Shown here: in pieces, positions 1-4,662 of the stretch | Layout: each line of letters opens with the position of its first letter | Numbering within the stretch: position 1 is the stretch's first letter | DNA from: JBDNJM01 sp041687755 | Lineage (GTDB): Bacteria; Planctomycetota; UBA1135; GCA-002686595 | Assembly: GCA_041687755.1 (NCBI GenBank) | Contig: JBDNJM010000062.1 | Coordinates: 1-14,021 of the forward strand | Direction of reading: 5' to 3' | DNA: 14,021 bases | The notes under the pieces: generated by a model | Seen by the model: only the letters and a program-made list of their open reading frames with translations | Database searches by the model: none | What the model was told of the DNA's origin: nothing | Program-made: the position numbers and the translations under genes

Positions 1-1
1 G

Positions 2-166
2 CAGGAGCTCGTCCACGAGTCGCGCTGGGCGAGCGTCGAGGAGGCGCGACCTGCGCTCCGCGACTACATCGAGGTCTTCTACAACCGGAAACGGCCTCAC
101 TCCTCCCTCGGCTACCGGACGCCGGCGGTGGCCGACCAAGAAGACAACGCCGCCTGCTCGCGCTGA
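2..166 (+). CDS. IS3-family transposase OrfB, C-terminal end (partial)
   Basis: This is the last 54 codons of a DDE integrase-type transposase that runs in from the left edge. The reading frame gives EEARPALRDYIEVFYNRKR followed by PHSSLGYRTP. These are the signature tail of IS3-family OrfB proteins, in which the third acidic residue region is followed by the YNRxRxHSSLGY block. The protein would act on DNA as the strand-transfer part of the IS3 copy-out-paste-in transposase, normally made by a -1 frameshift from orfA. It stops with TGA at 164-166. The catalytic DDE residues and orfA lie outside the window, so activity cannot be assessed. Family assignment is firm; the subgroup was not determined. 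Confidence 0.93.
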   Translation, partial: QELVHESRWASVEEARPALRDYIEVFYNRKRPHSSLGYRTPAVADQEDNAACSR

Positions 167-215
167 GAATTTCTCAACAATTTATGAGTCTCACCCCCCC
201 TCCACACTCCCCCCT

Positions 216-236
216 CCCGGGGGCTTTGCCCCCGGG
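216..236. other. Perfect 9-bp GC hairpin downstream of transposase
   Basis: CCCGGGGGC (216-224) and GCCCCCGGG (228-236) pair perfectly around a TTT loop. The hairpin is 50 bp after the transposase stop. No U-tract follows, so it is not a classical intrinsic terminator, although the stem could still stop transcription leaving the IS. It lies inside a very C-rich patch containing C7 and C6 runs (194-215). Confidence 0.6.
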
Positions 237-334
237 CCGCCGCGCTACGCCTCAGCCTGCTGGGCGCAGGCTTCGCGCGGCTCCCCCGTTGCGGATGTAC
301 GATCACGTCCCCTTCCGACACCCACTGATTTTCC

Positions 335-360
335 GTGTCCACCGAACCGGGGCGAGGTCA
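335..360 (+). repeat. IS3-like terminal inverted-repeat motif, copy 1
   Basis: The motif starts GTGTCCACCGAACC and ends GGGGCGAGGTCA. This is the usual look of a right inverted repeat in several IS3 subgroups (TGTCCAC...GGTCA). It is the inner of two head-to-tail copies. The matching left end is outside the window, so the call rests on resemblance and position downstream of orfB. Confidence 0.6.
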
Positions 361-387
361 GGTGCCCACTTTCTCGGGGCAAGGTCA
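361..387 (+). repeat. IS3-like terminal inverted-repeat motif, copy 2
   Basis: The motif starts GGTGCCCACTTTCTC and ends GGGGCAAGGTCA. It has the same layout as the motif directly before it: G-TG-CCAC, about 10 variable bases, GGGGC-AGGTCA. It may be the true outer end of this element, or a leftover end of a second related element into which the first inserted. Confidence 0.55.
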
Positions 388-393
388 CCAAGC

Positions 394-458
394 GATGGGC
401 CAGAAGGCAACTGAGAGGCACTTCGCTCAGGCAGCGCCATTACTTCACAGACTCTCAG
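394..458 (-). repeat. 65-bp structured repeat, copy A, at 3' end of deacetylase gene
   Basis: This copy is identical at 53 of 65 positions, without gaps, to 7973-8037. Read on the minus strand it starts with CTGAGA, whose TGA is the stop codon of the deacetylase gene. It has a matching TCTCAG about 40 nt later, closing a stem of 6-7 bp. Inside, CGCT and AGCG (4 bp around a 5-nt loop) can form a second hairpin. The last part is TTGCCTTCTGGCCCATC. It is probably a structured 3'-UTR element or a small dispersed repeat. It lies 6 bp beyond the IS-like ends. Confidence 0.8.
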
Positions 459-1480
459 GCGGACCGGTACCGCTCGTAGACCTGGCTCTGGGTTGAGGGT
501 TCTCCCCCAAACTCACCCAGGAAGAACTCGAAGTACCGGCCGAAGCTCTCCAGGAACTGCCTCAGGTCCGCCTCGCTTTGCACGTAGTCCGTGCAGCCGG
601 GCTGCAGCGACGGCGAGTGGAAGTAGAAGGTGAACACTCGCTCGCCGGCAGCATAGAGCGAGCGCGAGAGCCGGATCAGGTCCGAGGCGCCGTGGCCCTC
701 GGGCGAAAGCCGCAGTCGTTCGACCATGCGCGTCCGGGCCGCCAGGGCCACGGGCTTGAGCCAGGTCGGCGCAGAACCCGCCAGGTGCCGGTAGACCCCG
801 GGCCCCAGGCCACCGAGCCAGCCGGCGAAACCTCCGGTGACGGGAATGCTCAGGAGCCTTCCCTCCGGGTCCAGCCAGGTCGGCGAAGATCCGGTGGCGG
901 AATAATTCGGACCGCCTTCGGAGGTGTAGTCGTAGGGCGGGGCGGCGCTCGAGTCCACTTGATAGCCGAGCTCCAAGAGGGCGGCGGCCGTCGCGTCTCC
1001 GAATCCAAAGCGCCCGGCCTGGTAGACCTTGGGCCGCGCTCCGGTCGTCTCCTCGATGCGCTCCGTCAGCGCTTTCAGCTTCGCGCGCTCGACGTCCGGT
1101 GGCAGATTGCCTGGGAATGAGATCTGACGCGACTGATCTTCCCCCTCGAAACGCGGCGGGTTGACCCACGGATGCAGGTGGGCGCCGATCTCTGCGCGGC
1201 CGGTCTCGTAGAGCTCCCGGAACACGTCCCCGCGCTGGTCGGCCACCGCGTAATCAAGGGCGTATGTGGGCCGGATCCCGTAGGCGTCGAACAGCTCCTG
1301 AGCGCGGCCCAGATGGTCGATCGCCAAGGTCGAGGTCGCCTGCGGGTCGAACGGCCCCGACCAGTCGAACTCTTCCTCCGTCGCCACCAGCACCATCAGC
1401 TGTGGCACGTCAAATAGCTGGACCGGCGCCGGGGCCTGGGCCACCTGGACGGCACCGGTGAAATCGGAGTGGGCGGGCAT
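455..1480 (-). CDS. Polysaccharide deacetylase-like (NodB-fold, WalW-type) protein
   Basis: A 341-aa protein resembling the WalW group of NodB-fold polysaccharide deacetylases, which remove acyl groups from, or otherwise act on, cell-surface polysaccharide. Seen: a first strand LMVLVATEEEFDW (residues 28-40) supplies acidic residues where NodB proteins carry the catalytic/metal Asp pair. A metal-binding-type motif HLHPW follows at 101-105, then a GRFGFGDATAAALLELGYQ segment and an FYFHSPSL segment near the C-terminus. No signal peptide or membrane segment is evident, which is odd for a surface-acting enzyme. An upstream ATG (1555) is possible, but two palindromes at 1501-1531 sit just ahead of the ATG at 1480, and no clear Shine-Dalgarno was found for either start. 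The stop codon lies within a 65-bp repeat. Fold is fairly sure; substrate is unknown. Confidence 0.8.
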   Translation of the reverse strand: MPAHSDFTGAVQVAQAPAPVQLFDVPQLMVLVATEEEFDWSGPFDPQATSTLAIDHLGRAQELFDAYGIRPTYALDYAVADQRGDVFRELYETGRAEIGAHLHPWVNPPRFEGEDQSRQISFPGNLPPDVERAKLKALTERIEETTGARPKVYQAGRFGFGDATAAALLELGYQVDSSAAPPYDYTSEGGPNYSATGSSPTWLDPEGRLLSIPVTGGFAGWLGGLGPGVYRHLAGSAPTWLKPVALAARTRMVERLRLSPEGHGASDLIRLSRSLYAAGERVFTFYFHSPSLQPGCTDYVQSEADLRQFLESFGRYFEFFLGEFGGEPSTQSQVYERYRSA

Positions 1481-1500
1481 ACGTGTAAACGTTGGGGCGA

Positions 1501-1531
1501 GCGGGGGTGCCCCCGCCTGATGCCGCATCAG
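1501..1531. other. Two adjacent palindromes between PAS gene and deacetylase gene
   Basis: GCGGGGG-TG-CCCCCGC (1501-1516) and CTGATG-CCG-CATCAG (1517-1531) are both perfect inverted repeats lying back to back. They are 70 bp past the PAS gene stop and 20 bp ahead of the deacetylase ATG at 1480. They could end the upstream transcript, or shape the 5' leader of the deacetylase mRNA, or bind a dimeric regulator. No U-tract follows on either strand. Confidence 0.6.
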
Positions 1532-1601
1532 AACTTGGATCTCCGGTGGCCACAAGGGCCCACACCTGAGGGTTGGCCCGGGGCCTCTCTCTTGGCACCG
1601 C

Positions 1602-2075
1602 TCAGCGTGGGCGGGTCAAGATCCAGCAGCCCGCGGCGCCGGAGGGGCGGTGCAGGTGGACCAGCGCGTCTAGGCGACCTTCGGGACCGATGAAGCTGTA
1701 GGGCACCAGGTGGTGCAGGGCTTCGGTGGAGTCCACGAGCCCGCGAAACAGCGGTCCGTTGGCCGAGGGACAAATGTCGGAGAAGAACCGGCGACCGACA
1801 AGAGGCCGCGCGTCCGAGCTGTCGTCCTCCGCCAACCTTGCGCGCCGTCGTCGCTCGTAGAGCCGGGCCGCAGCCTGGTTCGAGCGCACTACTTGCCCGT
1901 CCGCATCCAGCTTGAGCGCCGCGAGATCGAGCCGCTCCAGCTCCGCCTCCGAGAGCTCGTCCAGCCGCCCCAGATCGTCACTTGGGAGCAGGCCATGGAC
2001 CGCTCCGAGACGGCCGGCATGTTCGGCACGCACGCTTAGCAGGCGCTGGAGGTGACTCGACTTCGGGTGATCCAT
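1602..2075 (-). CDS. PAS-domain protein resembling photoactive yellow protein, lacking the chromophore cysteine
   Basis: A 157-aa protein with one PAS domain (about residues 41-157) that follows photoactive yellow protein (PYP) almost end to end. The beta-strand LAALKLDADGQVVRSN corresponds to PYP FGAIQLDGDGNILQYN. LVGRRFFSDICPS corresponds to VIGKNFFKDVAPC, and the C-terminal VHLHRPSG...CWIL corresponds to VHMKKALSG...YWVF. PYP binds p-coumaric acid through Cys69. Here that position is Ser104, with a Cys two residues earlier (Cys102), and the Tyr42 and Glu46 positions are Ser and Ala. Classical photochemistry is therefore unlikely and the domain may sense another ligand or bind a partner. 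An Arg-rich loop (about residues 71-92) is inserted relative to PYP. ATG 2075 was chosen over 2123 because the hairpin 2092-2133 fills the gap. It is co-directional with the coiled-coil gene 65 nt upstream. Fold likely; function inferred. Confidence 0.72.
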   Translation of the reverse strand: MDHPKSSHLQRLLSVRAEHAGRLGAVHGLLPSDDLGRLDELSEAELERLDLAALKLDADGQVVRSNQAAARLYERRRRARLAEDDSSDARPLVGRRFFSDICPSANGPLFRGLVDSTEALHHLVPYSFIGPEGRLDALVHLHRPSGAAGCWILTRPR

Positions 2076-2091
2076 CGTGGTGGTTCTCTGT

Positions 2092-2133
2092 GAGCTCGCT
2101 CTGCGCCGGCTTCGCGCCGGCACGGGCGAGCTC
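2092..2133. other. Compound hairpin in the intergenic gap of the coiled-coil/PAS operon
   Basis: GAGCTCGC (2092-2099) pairs perfectly with GCGAGCTC (2126-2133). Inside, GCCGGC (2105-2110) and GCCGGC (2116-2121), a self-complementary word present twice, form a second stem around TTCGC. The whole structure occupies most of the 65-nt gap between the coiled-coil stop and the PAS ATG. It may tune relative expression through partial termination, mRNA processing, or stabilisation of the upstream message. Confidence 0.65.
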
Positions 2134-2140
2134 TCAGCCC

Positions 2141-2851
2141 TCAGCCTTCAGCGCCGGCACTGAAGCTCCAGCTGCCGCTTTGCAGCTGACCTTCGAAGCG
2201 CAGCTTCGCGTTCTTCAGGCCACCGCCGAGCCCGTCGACGAACGCGCGCACTTCGGCTGCAGAGAGACCTGCGTCTCCGAACTGACCCGCGGGCGCCACG
2301 GGAGCCGCCGGCGCAGTACGCGCCGAAGGCACAGCCGCCGCGGGCGCCGTCTGACTGCGTTCTTCGATCAACTTATGCTCGAGTTCGTCGTAGCGTTCAA
2401 CGAGCTCTGCGACGCTTGCCACGCCCAAGCGCTTGGCGGTCACTGCGTCCAGCTCCGGAGCGCTCGCCACGGCGGGTTCCTTGAACTCCACGGTCGGCGC
2501 GATCACCGTTGCCCCCATCGCTTCGGCCGCATTGCTGGCCGTTTGCTCGGCGTCGGAGATGCAGGCCCGCGCTTCCGCGTAGCTACTTACTCCGAGGTCC
2601 TCGAAGAAGCTCTCGCGCTCCGTCACGACCTCCGCCAGACGCAGCTCGAAGTCCTCTGACTCAGGATCGCCGGCCACATCGCGCGCTTCATCCTTTAGGG
2701 AGCGCAGCTTCTCCTCGAGGCTGCGGATGTGCAAGAGGATCGGCTCCGCGTCAGCTGTGCCCAGCTCCATCTCCAGTCGTTCACGGTCGGCGTACAAGCA
2801 GACGAGCTGGGCCTCCAGGCTGCTCATCTCCAGTTCTTGGGAGTCGTCCAT
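2141..2851 (-). CDS. Soluble coiled-coil protein of unknown function
   Basis: A 236-aa acidic protein not assigned to a known family. Residues 8-85 are a long amphipathic helix with heptad spacing (SSLEAQLVCLYADRERLEME, then IRSLEEKLRSLKDEA). A second helix covers about 133-166, followed by a Pro/Ala linker (about 168-188) and a 45-residue C-terminal piece with a Gly-rich centre. A short motif occurs twice, DLGVSSYAEA (85-94) and RLGVASVAEL (141-150), suggesting duplication of a helical unit. No membrane segment is visible. ATG 2851 has GAGGA 7 nt upstream on the minus strand; an in-frame GTG at 2905 would add 18 residues, including part of a C10 tract, and is less likely. It is first of two genes with the PYP-like PAS protein and divergent from a membrane coiled-coil gene, so it may act as scaffold or partner. 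That role is inference only. Confidence 0.75.
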   Translation of the reverse strand: MDDSQELEMSSLEAQLVCLYADRERLEMELGTADAEPILLHIRSLEEKLRSLKDEARDVAGDPESEDFELRLAEVVTERESFFEDLGVSSYAEARACISDAEQTASNAAEAMGATVIAPTVEFKEPAVASAPELDAVTAKRLGVASVAELVERYDELEHKLIEERSQTAPAAAVPSARTAPAAPVAPAGQFGDAGLSAAEVRAFVDGLGGGLKNAKLRFEGQLQSGSWSFSAGAEG

Positions 2852-2863
2852 CGGGTCGTCCTC

Positions 2864-2873
2864 GGGGGGGGGG
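2864..2873. repeat. G10 homopolymer abutting a Shine-Dalgarno
   Basis: Ten consecutive G (C10 on the coding strand) lie directly upstream of the GAGGA Shine-Dalgarno (2859-2863) of the coiled-coil gene. Such tracts can slip in replication. Here slippage would change the 5' leader, not the reading frame, if the ATG at 2851 is used. It would shift the frame if the upstream GTG at 2905 is used. Confidence 0.9.
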
Positions 2874-3129
2874 TCATTGTTCGGGGTTTCGGCTGCCTGC
2901 AGCACCCGCAGGCGGAGCCATGGTCTGCCACTCTCTCGCTCGACTCCCGCCGTTGGCTCACTCCAGCCAAAGCCCTGAGAATCCGCAAAAGGAGGGTTTG
3001 CCCAGGGCCCGCGAGCCGATCGCCGCTGCGCCGCCCGAACAAAGGAATCCTGGTGACCCTAAAGCCGGTCGCGCGCGCCACTCGACGGTAGCCCAGGCGC
3101 AGCTCTCCCCGCTCCGCCAAGCCCTCCCC
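2874..3129. other. Divergent intergenic region, no promoter recognised
   Basis: About 260 bp separate the divergent coiled-coil genes, so both promoters should lie here, but no convincing -35/-10 pair was found on either strand. An inverted repeat GCCTGC-N7-GCAGGC (2895-2913) lies in the leader of the minus-strand gene. Several open frames cross the region, including the upstream extension of the plus-strand gene, but their Pro/Arg/Ser-rich translations look like high-GC read-through. Confidence 0.45.
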
Positions 3130-4149
3130 ATGCTGCGCGCACCGCTCTCCAACCTCGACCTCGCCAACGCTCTCGGCTGGATGACCTTCGCGACCCTCGC
3201 GGGCGGCGCGGCGTTCGGCACCTTCACGTGGTGGTGGAGCATCGAGCGGCCGCGGCGCCTCGACCTGCGTCGCCAGCTGGAGCTGATGAGCGGCAACCAG
3301 CGCAGCGCCAAGCGCCAGATCGAACAGCTCGAGTCCGACCTCGAACGCGCCCAGGAAGAGCTTTCCGAACAGCGCGAGCGCACGACCCGCGCCAAAGACA
3401 TGAGCAGCGGGCTCGGCTCGCTGAGCCGAGCCGTCGACGTTCTGCAGCAGGCCGGGCCGGCGCCGGAGCTGCTCGATGGGCTCGCCCGGGTCTCCGCCCT
3501 CCTCGAGCGCCACGACACCGAGCAAGCGACGCACTTCAAGACGCTCGAGGGGACCCTCGACGCGCGCCTCGGAGAGCAGTTCGAGCGCCTCAACTCCGAG
3601 TTCGAGCGCCTCGGCAGCGATCTGGCGAACCTCGCCGAAAACGCCCGGGGCGCGGCCGAGACGGACGCGCTGCCCGTGGACGACAACCAGGACCGAGCGG
3701 AACTCGAGGCCCCTGCCCCCGAGTTCGAGCGTGCCCTGCTCGCCGAGCACCGCGTCGCTGCCCTAGCCGCAGAGAAGCGCGAGCTTGAGGGCAGCATGCG
3801 CCAGCGGCTCGAGTCGATCACCGCAAACCTCGCGCTCGTCGACCGGGCCCAGCAGCAAGCAGCGCCGCGACCGGAAGTTCTTTCCGAACCGCCCAGCGCG
3901 CCGGTTGAAGCCCTCGCGCTTGAACCGACGCTGCCGCCCCCGGCGCCGGAGCAAGAGCCGGAGTCAATCAAGCCGCTGCTGGAAGCCCCCGCCAGCGCGC
4001 TGCCCACGCAGCGCCCCGGTCGCCGGCCCGGCCAGCTGCTCGCGCTCATGGACGCCCTGGAGGCAGAGTCCGATCTCCAGGCCCGCGCCAGCCTGCTACG
4101 ACGCCTCCAGACGGGCATCGCGGACGCCCGCTCAGCGCTGCGTCCCTGA
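3130..4149 (+). CDS. Membrane-anchored coiled-coil protein of unknown function
   Basis: A 339-aa protein. A short cytoplasmic start is followed by one hydrophobic segment (about residues 14-36, ALGWMTFATLAGGAAFGTFT then WWW). Long charged helices with heptad patterning follow (about 45-90, 115-180 and 195-240), including the tandem-like FERLNSEFERLGSDL. A Pro/Glu/Ala-rich linker runs from about 245 to 305, and a terminal amphipathic helix (LLALMDALEAESDLQARASL) ends the protein. The architecture recalls RmuC- or chemotaxis-like tethered coiled coils, but no nuclease or signalling domain was seen and no family is assigned. The frame is open upstream to 2509; ATG 3130 is preferred because it starts just before the membrane segment, though no clear Shine-Dalgarno precedes it. 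The opposite strand also has long open frames, which are Ser/Arg-rich shadows. A partnership with the divergent coiled-coil/PAS pair is inferred from position only. Confidence 0.75.
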   Translation: MLRAPLSNLDLANALGWMTFATLAGGAAFGTFTWWWSIERPRRLDLRRQLELMSGNQRSAKRQIEQLESDLERAQEELSEQRERTTRAKDMSSGLGSLSRAVDVLQQAGPAPELLDGLARVSALLERHDTEQATHFKTLEGTLDARLGEQFERLNSEFERLGSDLANLAENARGAAETDALPVDDNQDRAELEAPAPEFERALLAEHRVAALAAEKRELEGSMRQRLESITANLALVDRAQQQAAPRPEVLSEPPSAPVEALALEPTLPPPAPEQEPESIKPLLEAPASALPTQRPGRRPGQLLALMDALEAESDLQARASLLRRLQTGIADARSALRP

Positions 4150-4224
4150 AACGTCCCCTGGGATTGCCCCCCAGGCGTGGCAGCCCGCCCCCGGAGCGCC
4201 GATTAGGCGCCTCCCAAATCAAGA

Positions 4225-4257
4225 CGGCTCACCTCCGCATCGCGCGGGGGTGAGCCG
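4225..4257. terminator. Strong stem-loop terminator, possibly bidirectional
   Basis: CGGCTCACC (4225-4233) pairs perfectly with GGTGAGCCG (4249-4257). The stem continues through a T-G wobble and CCGC/GCGG to a 5-nt loop, about 14 bp in all. On the plus strand it is followed by ATTTCCTT, and on the minus strand by TCTTGATTT. It is 75 bp after the plus-strand coiled-coil gene and downstream of the minus-strand 10-codon ORF, so it can end both transcripts. Confidence 0.8.
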
Positions 4258-4272
4258 ATTTCCTTGAGCGGC

Positions 4273-4331
4273 CCGCAGGCCGAGCACGGGACAGGAAGCT
4301 CCCGCGCAAGTGCAGTCTTCTAGGCCTGCGG
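4273..4331. other. Long-range inverted repeat enclosing a smaller hairpin
   Basis: CCGCAGGCC (4273-4281) and GGCCTGCGG (4323-4331) are perfectly complementary across 41 nt. Between them, CGGGA (4287-4291) and TCCCG (4300-4304) form a nested stem. On the minus strand one arm is the last three codons (CCG CAG GCC) of the 10-codon ORF, so a translating ribosome would open the stem. The layout is that of a leader/attenuator or structured small RNA. Confidence 0.6.
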
Positions 4332-4352
4332 ACCTCTAGAACAGTCACTCAT
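4320..4352 (-). CDS. Candidate 10-residue micro-ORF with near-perfect ribosome-binding site
   Basis: ATG at 4352-4350 and TAG at 4322-4320 encode MSDCSRGPQA. The only argument for translation is the upstream sequence AGGAGGTGATC (4369-4359), complementary to the conserved 16S rRNA 3' end over its whole length and 6 nt from the ATG. This is far stronger than any Shine-Dalgarno of the large genes in the window. The ORF overlaps one arm of a 9-bp long-range stem and is followed by a strong terminator. No gene lies downstream on the same strand before the convergent gene ends at 4149, so it would be a stand-alone small mRNA, a dual-function sRNA, or part of the pilin operon's 3' UTR if its terminator is leaky. 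The peptide is not hydrophobic, so it does not look like a type I toxin. Confidence 0.45.
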   Translation of the reverse strand: MSDCSRGPQA

Positions 4353-4358
4353 GATTTT

Positions 4359-4369
4359 GATCACCTCCT
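4359..4369 (-). promoter_or_regulatory. Extended Shine-Dalgarno AGGAGGTGATC
   Basis: The minus strand reads AGGAGGTGATC, full complement of the conserved 16S 3' tail GATCACCTCCT. It decides the start of the 10-codon ORF (ATG at 4352, 6 nt away). An 11-nt exact complement is uncommon by chance in a 0.5-kb gap. Confidence 0.65.
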
Positions 4370-4564
4370 CTCTATGGCCTCCCCGAGCTGCAGCTGTGAC
4401 GACCGAGCGCGGGATGGGGTTCGGCCGTCGGCGCATGCCGCGGCTCCGGACGGCGGAGCCCATTTAGGACGCTCCCCCGACCGCTGCGCCCTGGAGCGCA
4501 TGTCCCACGAATAGCCCCTCGGGCCGAAGTTCGCAAGCCGTTGGTCCGATCCGGAACCGAAGAC
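4370..4564. other. Gene-free stretch between pilin terminator and micro-ORF
   Basis: No convincing gene is seen in this stretch. Open frames entering it on the minus strand are Arg/Ala/Gly-rich and out of frame with the pilin gene. A weak minus-strand promoter-like pair, TTGCGA (4535-4530) and TATTCG (4512-4507), is spaced by 17 nt and could serve the micro-ORF. The matches are only 4/6 and 3/6, so it carries little weight. Confidence 0.35.
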
Positions 4565-4603
4565 GGGAGCGGGGCGCAGGTCTGATGACCGCGCCCCGCT
4601 CCC
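4565..4603 (-). terminator. Terminator of the minor pilin operon
   Basis: GGGAGCGGGGCGC (4565-4577) and GCGCCCCGCTCCC (4591-4603) form a perfect 13-bp stem. GGT/ACC continue it past a bulged A towards a small loop. It lies 60 bp after the stop of the last pilin gene, which is read on the minus strand. GTCTTCGG follows on that strand, so the U-tract is poor, but the stem is the strongest in the window. Confidence 0.75.
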
Positions 4604-4606
4604 TGC

Positions 4607-4636
4607 AACTTCCTGAAACTTCCTGTAACTCCTTGG
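4607..4636. repeat. Three tandem 10-bp units in the pilin operon 3' UTR
   Basis: The stretch reads AACTTCCTG, AAACTTCCTG, TAACTCCTTG, three imperfect 10-bp tandem units between the pilin stop and its terminator. A 6-bp hairpin GACAGG-CTCTA-CCTGTC (4640-4656) lies between these units and the stop codon. The units could be a protein-binding array with one helical turn per unit, or a chance tandem duplication. Confidence 0.6.
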
Positions 4637-4662
4637 CATGACAGGCTCTACCTGTCCGCCGG

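Larger units (their letters stand above)
1..387 (+). mobile_element. Right end of an IS3-family insertion sequence (left part outside window)
   Basis: The stretch holds the 3' end of an IS3-type OrfB integrase followed by about 220 non-coding bases. Two motifs resembling IS3 terminal inverted repeats follow, at 335-360 and 361-387, each ending in GGTCA. The element would end at 360 or 387. A perfect GC hairpin (216-236) lies between the transposase stop and the ends. The left end and OrfA are not in the window, so completeness cannot be judged. The long spacer between orfB and the ends, plus the doubled end, suggests a nested or decayed insertion rather than one clean copy. Confidence 0.75.

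Noticed and set aside
112..414. Small open frames around the IS right end on both strands
   Set aside because: They overlap the transposase tail and terminal repeats and show no start signal or known motif.
394..458. Integron attC site as an explanation for the 65-bp repeat
   Set aside because: The core GTTRRRY/RYYYAAC boxes are not present at the ends and no integrase is seen.
1481..1555. Longer N-terminus of the deacetylase from ATG 1555
   Set aside because: It would translate through two perfect palindromes and adds residues unlike the family start. The ATG at 1480 lies closer to the first conserved strand.
2509..3129. In-frame upstream extension of the membrane coiled-coil gene
   Set aside because: The extension overlaps the oppositely oriented coiled-coil gene and reads as Pro/Arg/Ser-rich sequence. 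The natural start is the ATG just ahead of the membrane segment.
2824..4118. Two long minus-strand open frames (to 308 and 386 codons) opposite the membrane coiled-coil gene
   Set aside because: One is Ser/Arg-rich and the other Gly/Leu/Arg-rich without structure, as expected for shadows in high-GC DNA. The plus strand shows a membrane segment and heptads.
4359..4369. Plus-strand match to the 16S rRNA 3' end (GATCACCTCCT), considered as an rRNA fragment
   Set aside because: Only the 11 bases match and the flanks do not resemble 16S. The same bases on the minus strand make a well-placed Shine-Dalgarno, which explains them better.
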